Assembly (NCBI GenBank): GCA_003024985.2 | Contig: PXIH01S0003834.1 | Reading direction: 5' to 3' (one strand) | DNA from: Euperipatoides rowelli | Taxonomy: Eukaryota; Onychophora; Udeonychophora; Euonychophora; Peripatopsidae | Length of the DNA stretch: 13,241 bases | Shown: in pieces, positions 8,620 to 13,241 of the stretch | Position numbering within the stretch: the first letter of the stretch is position 1 | How the letters are laid out: each line of letters begins with the position of its first letter | Program-made: the position numbers and the translations under genes | The notes under the pieces: model-generated | What the model was told of the DNA's origin: nothing | Seen by the model: only the letters and a program-made list of their open reading frames with translations | Database searches by the model: none

Positions 8620-10314
8620 CACTGCAAACAAAGAATTTCTGTCTGGGAGTGTCGTTTGCATGTAAAAGAATTCACTGGTAGTATGTCCTAGATGCTGATG
8701 TTCTTTTTTTTTTCCATTGCGCAAGAAGTACAAACTCCGCGTTTTGGAAGTGGTTGCCTTTCTGTGGGTTCCTCTATGTCTTCTGCATAGTTTGCCCTCA
8801 CAAATGCTGCTGTGTCAGAAAGTAGGTATTTAAGTTTGGCACTTGAAATTAGATGCTCTTTCATAAGACTTAGAGCAAGACTTTTCAAAAATATTCTTCT
8901 CCATCTTGGGGCATCATTTGGTTTTGCCAAAGAATATAATATTTGGGCATTTATACCACCAATGTTCAAGACTAAAAAATTACACATGGCCACCTTTTTG
9001 TAATTCTTGATACAGAATAAGTAGCACACATTTTATCAAAGTATCGACACCACCTTTTGTAGAATTGTAATCCATTATGATTTCAGGTTTATTACTAGTA
9101 GGATCAATTTCACCAGCATCAAGAAGTGTAGATAATGGTATAAAGATTTATTTTTTCGTGAAACATACAAAGTTATTGTTTTATCCTTTTGAAAATCAAA
9201 TAGAGTTGATCCAACCACTTTGTCTTTCTGTGGTAGGAATTCTGGTGGTATTTCTCTCTTACTTTTCTTCATTGTTCCAATAAATGTAATTTTATTTTGT
9301 GTCAAATAATCAGAAAGAGGAATGCTGGTATAATAATTATCAATAGTGAGATTTATGTTTGTATTTTCTATCTGACAAACAAGTCGTTTTACAATATCAA
9401 AAGGTGCATTTGAAGTTGCATATGGGCCCTCTGGTTGTTTGATGCAGAAAACTTCAAAATTTGAAGTATAAAATTTTTTAGCATCACATAATGCATACAT
9501 TTTTATCCCGTATTTTGCAGGTTTGCTTGGGATATACTGAATCCATGAACACTGACCTTTAAAGGGATGTAGCATCTCATCGATAGTGGAATATTCACTC
9601 AAAGAATATTATTTACGATTTCAGTACAAATGAATCAAAAAATGTACGAATTGCTGCTAATTTATCACTTTTACGCTTATCTAGTCTTATAGTTTTATCG
9701 TCAAATCTTAGACATAAGGCTAAAAATAAAAATCTTTTGTAGCTCTTGACAGCTCTAGTAATCTCCACTCCAGTCCCATCTTTTGCCTAAATTTCCTTGA
9801 CATTGGTGTGGTGTGTTTTTTTTATACCTATCAAATATAATAGTCCTAAGGCCAAAATTTCACACCGAGTAGTGTTTTTACAATCTCTTTTTCTAGTGTA
9901 TTCTTGACTAAGGTTGTCAATGTACACATTTGTATAAAGCACAATTTCATCTATCATGACAAGTTCAACTATTTTGCTAAATGCTCCTAATTCATTATCA
10001 ATGTCCTTTGCACAACTATTTGGGCCAGGAATCTCTTTCACAATATTTTGTTTATTAGTTTTAGAGCATTTTGAATAGTCTACTTTACACCATTTGTTAG
10101 TTTTATCTTTGCCTATATAAAATTCTACATCACCTGCTTCTAGCTCTGGCTCCTCATCCAAAATTTAGTGTTCTGATGTTATGATGTATTCACTATTTTC
10201 AATTTGCTCATCACTTAGATCAGTATCACTTTCTTCTGCTTGCTCATCATCATTAGAAAAATCTTCAATAATGCGCTCAAGTTCAGCTGCCGATAAAGGC
10301 TTTTTGGATGCCAT
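8620..10314 (-). pseudogene. piggyBac-type transposase, inactivated
   Basis: The start is ATG 10314-10312 (MASKKPLSAAELERIIEDF), followed by the acidic N-terminus usual for the family. DDE_Tnp_1_7-type landmarks follow: Y-I-G-K-D-K-T-N-K-W, E-I-L-A-L-G-L-L-Y-L, K-D-G-T-G-V-E, L-R-F-D-D-K, then T-I-D-E-M-L (first catalytic Asp, 9581-9579), T-I-D-N-Y-Y-T-S-I-P-L (second, 9341-9339) and G-G-V-D-T-L (third, near 9045-9043). A C-terminal Cys/His-rich domain follows: C-T-S-C near 8730 and C-K-R-H-S-Q-T-E-I-L-C-L-Q-C near 8660-8620. About 565 codons in total is a usual length. Lesions: TAA at codon 50 (10167-10165), TAG for a conserved Trp (9789-9787), stop plus frameshift near 9620-9600, and frameshifts near 9140, 9035, 8975 and 8710-8665. 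In active relatives the protein cuts and pastes the element at TTAA. Confidence 0.94.
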
Positions 10315-10365
10315 ATTTAATATTTGAAAAAAAATCTAATAATATAAAAAAAGTGCTTAATGTAA

Positions 10366-10575
10366 CATAAACGGGCACATGTAAAATTTACGTCAGGACT
10401 TTTTTTTTTACAAAGAATTCAAAATAATAAATGTAAAATGAGGTACAGTAAGTACATGGTAAAAATCTACCAATAATGTTGTGTGGTGGGGGGGGGGGAG
10501 TTTTAGGGATATAAGACAGAGATAAACCCACAAGACCATACACACAGACAAATTCTGTAAACATTTGGATTTATC
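10366..10575 (-). repeat. piggyBac 5' leader, copy A (direct repeat of 11021-11215)
   Basis: This lies just upstream of the transposase start. It shares with 11021-11215 a series of blocks in the same order: CATAANCGNGCAC, TTTTTACAAAGAATTC, CATGGTAAAAA, CTACCAATAATGT, and AAACCCACAAGACCATACACA. It contains an 11-base G run (10488-10498) where copy B has only a short one. Confidence 0.85.
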
Positions 10576-10587
10576 TTAAAAACTATA

Positions 10588-10725
10588 AATGAATCAAAAT
10601 TACTAATTTTACAAATTATGAATAATTTATTTTAGATAGAGAGGTAGACTGTTTTCTATTATAGTCTACCTCTATATCTAAAATGAATTCATAATTTGTA
10701 AAATTAGTAATTTTTAGATTCATTT
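10588..10725. repeat. near-perfect inverted repeat, arms about 63 bp, 12-base loop
   Basis: The left arm (10588-10650) and right arm (10663-10725) are complementary, with only short indels and one or two mismatches, including an uninterrupted match of 28 bases. The loop is GTTTTCTATTAT. The inner ends AGGTAGACT/AGTCTACCT resemble the TATAGNCTACCT word of the piggyBac 3' region, so the arms may derive from that region by inverted duplication. The repeat sits exactly between the two piggyBac copies. A Tc1/mariner-type palindromic MITE with TA flanks is an alternative. Confidence 0.88.
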
Positions 10726-10869
10726 TATTGCTTTTACCTTTTAATTTTGTTTAGTAGCAAATAAATGTGCTTGAAAAAAATAATAAAATAAAGTACCGCA
10801 GCGTAAATATGTATAATTGAAAAAGCAATTATAACAAAATTATATGATATAGTCTACATGTATATCTAA

Positions 10870-10993
10870 TCTGAATTAGCAATTATTCTACATTCTAAGC
10901 AAAGCATTTCTGTTTGTGAGTGTCGTTTGCATTAAATGAATTACATTGATAGCATTTCATAGAGGCTGACATTCTTTTCTTTTCCATTACACA
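10870..10993 (-). pseudogene. second piggyBac copy: C-terminal Cys/His domain remnant
   Basis: Similar at DNA level to 8620-8722. On the - strand it reads M-E-K-K-R-M-S-A-S-M-K-C-Y-Q-C-N-S-F, then after a frameshift C-K-R-H-S-Q-T-E-M-L-C-L-E-C, closing at TAG near 10870. The C-x2-C...C-x2-H...C-x2-C spacing is that of the piggyBac C-terminal cysteine-rich domain. It keeps K-C-Y-Q-C where the first copy has a stop, so it helps to read the damaged domain there. All upstream coding sequence is missing. It ends at the palindrome at 10995. Confidence 0.82.
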
Positions 10994-10994
10994 A

Positions 10995-11020
10995 TAATAA
11001 TTTTTTTAAAAAAATTATTA
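10995..11020. repeat. 26-bp perfect palindrome at a deletion junction
   Basis: TAATAATTTTTTT followed without spacer by its exact reverse complement AAAAAAATTATTA. It separates the C-terminal remnant from the 5' leader of the second piggyBac copy, so it marks the join left by loss of nearly the whole coding region. Confidence 0.85.
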
Positions 11021-11215
11021 CATAAGCGAGCACTTGTCGTAAAATTTATATCTGGACATCTTTTTACAAAGAATTCTAGAAAATGACTATAAAATGGACT
11101 ATGTGCATGGTAAAAACCTACCAATAATGTAGTGGGGAGTTAGTTTTGGGAGTAGAAGGCAGAAATAAACCCACAAGACCATACACATATACATTTTATC
11201 AAAACAATTGAATTT
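11021..11215 (-). repeat. piggyBac 5' leader, copy B (direct repeat of 10366-10575)
   Basis: Same block order as copy A, with TTTTTACAAAGAATTC, CATGGTAAAAACCTACCAATAATGT and AAACCCACAAGACCATACACA. It starts with a TTGTCGTAAAATTTAT core (11035-11050) and leads directly into the right terminal repeat. With the remnant at 10870-10993 it forms an internally deleted, MITE-like derivative. Confidence 0.83.
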
Positions 11216-11216
11216 G

Positions 11217-11250
11217 TCGTCAAATTTACGACAGCGCGCCCGCTCGAAGG
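11217..11250. repeat. right terminal inverted repeat of the piggyBac element
   Basis: TTGTCGTCAAATTTACGACA is followed by GCGCGCCCGCTCGAAGG and then TTAC in place of TTAA. Read on the - strand this matches the left end as an imperfect inverted repeat and carries the same TTGTCGTAAAT-like subterminal core. Confidence 0.68.
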
Positions 11251-11254
11251 TTAC

Positions 11255-12487
11255 TCAAACTTTAGCTAATAAAGGAACATTAAAGGGAAAATGACAAAAA
11301 AAAATATTAAAGTTCTTACCAATCATAATGAAATTTGCAATGTGAAAATAATTTGTATCTTTCACATTCCCAAAACAAGCATCAAATGTTTTTTTTTTTT
11401 CTTTTCACCCAATAAATGGTAAAAAAAGATTAGGGTGACCAGATAGGCTATCCCCTTTTCAGATAAAAAAAATATGTCCGGGCATTAATTTTTTTATTAA
11501 AATATTAAAAGATTCGAGTTTTTTAAAAAATCACTAGTTAATGATTCAAATTTTAAATGTTTAGTTTATTAATTTTAGTTTACATCAGTATAAAATATAC
11601 AAATGTTATAAATAAAATTAAAAAATCAAACTAAATAATTAAAGAAACTGAAAAGGTCTTTGTTTTCTTTTGTTTATTATTTTTGACTAATTTTTAGCAA
11701 TAAGAAAATAAAAAGATTTTTAATTAGATTTATTGGCAGCAAATAACTGTCACCAATAAGCTTGACAGGGCACCTAAATCTAGTAAAAAGATTTTGAGAC
11801 TTCAACTTCCAAATTCTCTGCTCACGCATAACCCAATATTTTTTGAGAGTAACTTCGTCATTGTCATTACATTTAGAAATGCATCTTATTAATTTAAACA
11901 AATGATTTTTTAATCATTTTACAATAACCAGTGCAAATGAAATGTTTAATTTTCTGTGACCTTGAATCAGCTGGTCATCTTATATGTTACTTTCATTATC
12001 ATATTTTTGATAAAGCAGGGCAACGCTGGCATTGGAAAAAAATTCCATGTCTGAAAAACTGAGAAAAATGTTTCTTCCAGCAATTTTACCAGTTATCATT
12101 CGAGAAGACAAAAGAGAAGCTGCTACACTTTATAAAGAGTAAAAATTTGTCTTACGTGGATAGTGGAAAGAAACTTTGACTTTTTTCTTTCATTCATACA
12201 CAATTTATGAATTGTGGAAGTGCAAGAATAAGGAACAAAACTTGATCAGCTAATATTAACAACACTCTCAAATTTATTTTGAGAAAATTACTAATCACTT
12301 CTTCCTTAACCTGAAGATCCAGATGAGTATTTTTATGCATTTCCGAAATTAAATTAGACCTGAAAGATATTGACATAAGTTGCTATCATAATCTTTTCCC
12401 TTTTCCTAAATTTAATTTTTTTTTCTATTTGAATATTATCAAAGTATGACAAAGGAAGGAGGAAAATGGTGACCATCAATTCGTTTT
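11255..12487. other. AT-rich DNA without a convincing gene
   Basis: Frames at 11901-11677 (-), 12376-12194 (-) and a small one at 12047-12142 (+, M-S-E-K-L-R-K-M-F-L-P-A-I-L) match nothing I recognise. GGGTGACCAGAT near 11432 followed by ATGTCCGGGC near 11474 resembles a widespread repeat end, but I found no matching partner. The stretch may hold old transposon remnants that can no longer be read. Confidence 0.4.
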
Positions 12488-12880
12488 ACTTTGAAATATT
12501 TTTCACTGTCAGCGCTTAAGGGATTTGTATAAAGTTTGTTATTGAATATAAGCTTGTCAATGATATACAAAGTGATTATCTGATTTATGAACATGGAAGA
12601 TTATAATTTTGTTCTTTGTACTTTGAAAAAATTTTCATTGCCTGCTTTAATGTGATTAGTATAAAGTGGTATTGAATATAAGCATGTCAGTGTACAGTAT
12701 GTGTGATTGCCATTTTTATGGTAATGAAAGAATATGGTTTTCCTTTTGGCACTTGACCTTTTTATTACAAGCTGTTATGATTTATAAAAAATGTGCCATT
12801 GAATACATAACTGTTACATTATAGGCATGGAAAATTATGAGTGCCCTCAATCTTCATACTTAATTCCCCCTTTAAAACAG
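12488..12880. repeat. diverged tandem repeat, about 131-bp unit, three copies
   Basis: Units begin at 12488 (ACTTTGAAATATTTTTCA), 12620 (ACTTTGAAAAAATTTTCA) and 12751 (ACTTGACCTTTTTATTA), so the period is 131-132. Shared inner words come in the same order: TTAAGGGATTTGTATAAAGT against TTAATGTGATTAGTATAAAGT, then ATTGAATATAAGC, TGTCANTG, GTGATT, and ATGGAAGATTAT or its variants. The third unit is the most diverged. A possible fourth, very poor unit may precede 12488 (TTGAATATTATC near 12429). Confidence 0.7.
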
Positions 12881-13241
12881 AAGAATAATGATTATAATTA
12901 ACCATTATGATGAAATCGTAATATATTATATAAAAAAATATCAGAAATTTCATGAATTTAGCCTAAATATGTGAACCAAAATTAAAAAAAACTTGATAAA
13001 TCAATAAACATCAATTATTGATAAAAGATAAGAAAAGAAATCATGCTTTTATCAAATATTTAATATTAAAAAAATCAGATATTACACTTATTTTTACGAT
13101 CATTTCTTGAGAATTTTAAAGGATATTTGATCAATTCTTAACTTGATAGAAGTTTTGCACTTTTGTTATAAGGCATATGATGTCTTCCTCATTTCTTTCA
13201 AAATATAGTTAAATGTCAGAGGATTTACCAGACATTTTTAG
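12881..13241. other. AT-rich DNA, nothing recognised
   Basis: No open frame, repeat structure or motif was found beyond general AT richness. Confidence 0.5.

Larger units (their letters stand above)
8264..11250 (-). mobile_element. rearranged piggyBac-type DNA transposon
   Basis: The left end follows TTAA at 8260-8263, the standard piggyBac target, and begins CTTTCAAGCAAGCGCTC. The right end, read inward from 11250, begins CCTTCGAGCGGGCGCGC; 12 of 17 bases match and four of the five differences are transitions. The expected right-hand TTAA reads TTAC (11251-11254). Between the ends lie the transposase pseudogene on the - strand and, upstream of it, a second partial copy of the same family in the same orientation. 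An alternative left end near 8295-8303 (TGAGTAGCC, matching TGAGTAACC at the right end) cannot be excluded. With about 3 kb and several internal duplications this is a compound copy. Confidence 0.8.

Noticed and set aside
8812-9283. + strand frames at 8812-9003 and 9077-9283
   Set aside because: Both lie opposite the piggyBac transposase, whose motifs are clear on the - strand.
11431-11490. GGGTGACCAGAT ... ATGTCCGGGC, like the ends of a common animal transposon
   Set aside because: No convincing inverted partner, duplication or coding sequence could be found within reach. The resemblance is from memory only.
12047-12142. 31-codon frame MSEKLRKMFLPAIL... on the + strand
   Set aside because: It is too short, matches no family I know, and has no supporting context. 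Frames of this size arise by chance.
1-13241. CRISPR array, tRNA, rRNA, bacterial operon or phage-type defence system
   Set aside because: No regularly spaced identical repeats, no tRNA-like boxes and no dense same-strand intact genes were found. The content is eukaryotic transposon debris.

Overview
The window is AT-rich, gene-poor animal genomic DNA, most likely from an invertebrate and possibly an arthropod. The evidence for this is the lack of bacterial gene organisation, long non-coding stretches, and three eukaryotic mobile elements that are each decayed or non-autonomous. I see no intact host gene, no tRNA or rRNA and no CRISPR array. The organism call is an inference from the element families and base composition, not from a marker gene. 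One ambiguous base (n at 2120) indicates draft assembly.

Layout: 1-2219 is non-coding DNA with a GC-richer island near 688-1106 and a short cluster of ETS-like and AGGTCA-like motifs at 2068-2119. From about 2220 to 6965 lies one degenerate non-LTR retrotransposon (LINE, CR1-type layout) on the + strand. ORF1 carries a PHD-type zinc finger and an SGNH esterase. ORF2 carries an APE endonuclease, a reverse transcriptase and a C-terminal Cys/His region. All are broken by stops and frameshifts. The coding strand of the LINE is strikingly poor in cytosine, and the composition changes abruptly at both edges. From 7102 to 7540 lies a 439-bp non-autonomous hAT-type element with 14-bp imperfect terminal inverted repeats and a perfect 8-bp target-site duplication (CTCTAGCT).

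From 8264 to about 11250 lies a piggyBac-type element on the - strand. Its transposase pseudogene (start 10314, recognisable to about 8620) still shows the catalytic-aspartate motifs and a C-terminal Cys/His-rich domain, but has several stops and frameshifts. The element is not simple. Upstream of the transposase, in the same orientation, is a second, internally deleted copy in which a C-terminal domain remnant (10891-10993) is joined at a 26-bp perfect palindrome to a second copy of the 5' leader (11021-11215). The two copies are separated by a roughly 138-bp near-perfect inverted repeat (10588-10725). A TTGTCGTAAAATTTACGAC-like motif recurs near the ends and at internal junctions, and is a candidate transposase-binding subterminal repeat.

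From 11255 to 13241 the DNA is AT-rich and without a convincing gene. It holds a diverged tandem repeat of about 131 bp in three units (12488-12880). The parts do not form a working pathway. The window is a stack of transposon insertions and rearrangements, and no element here looks able to move by itself.
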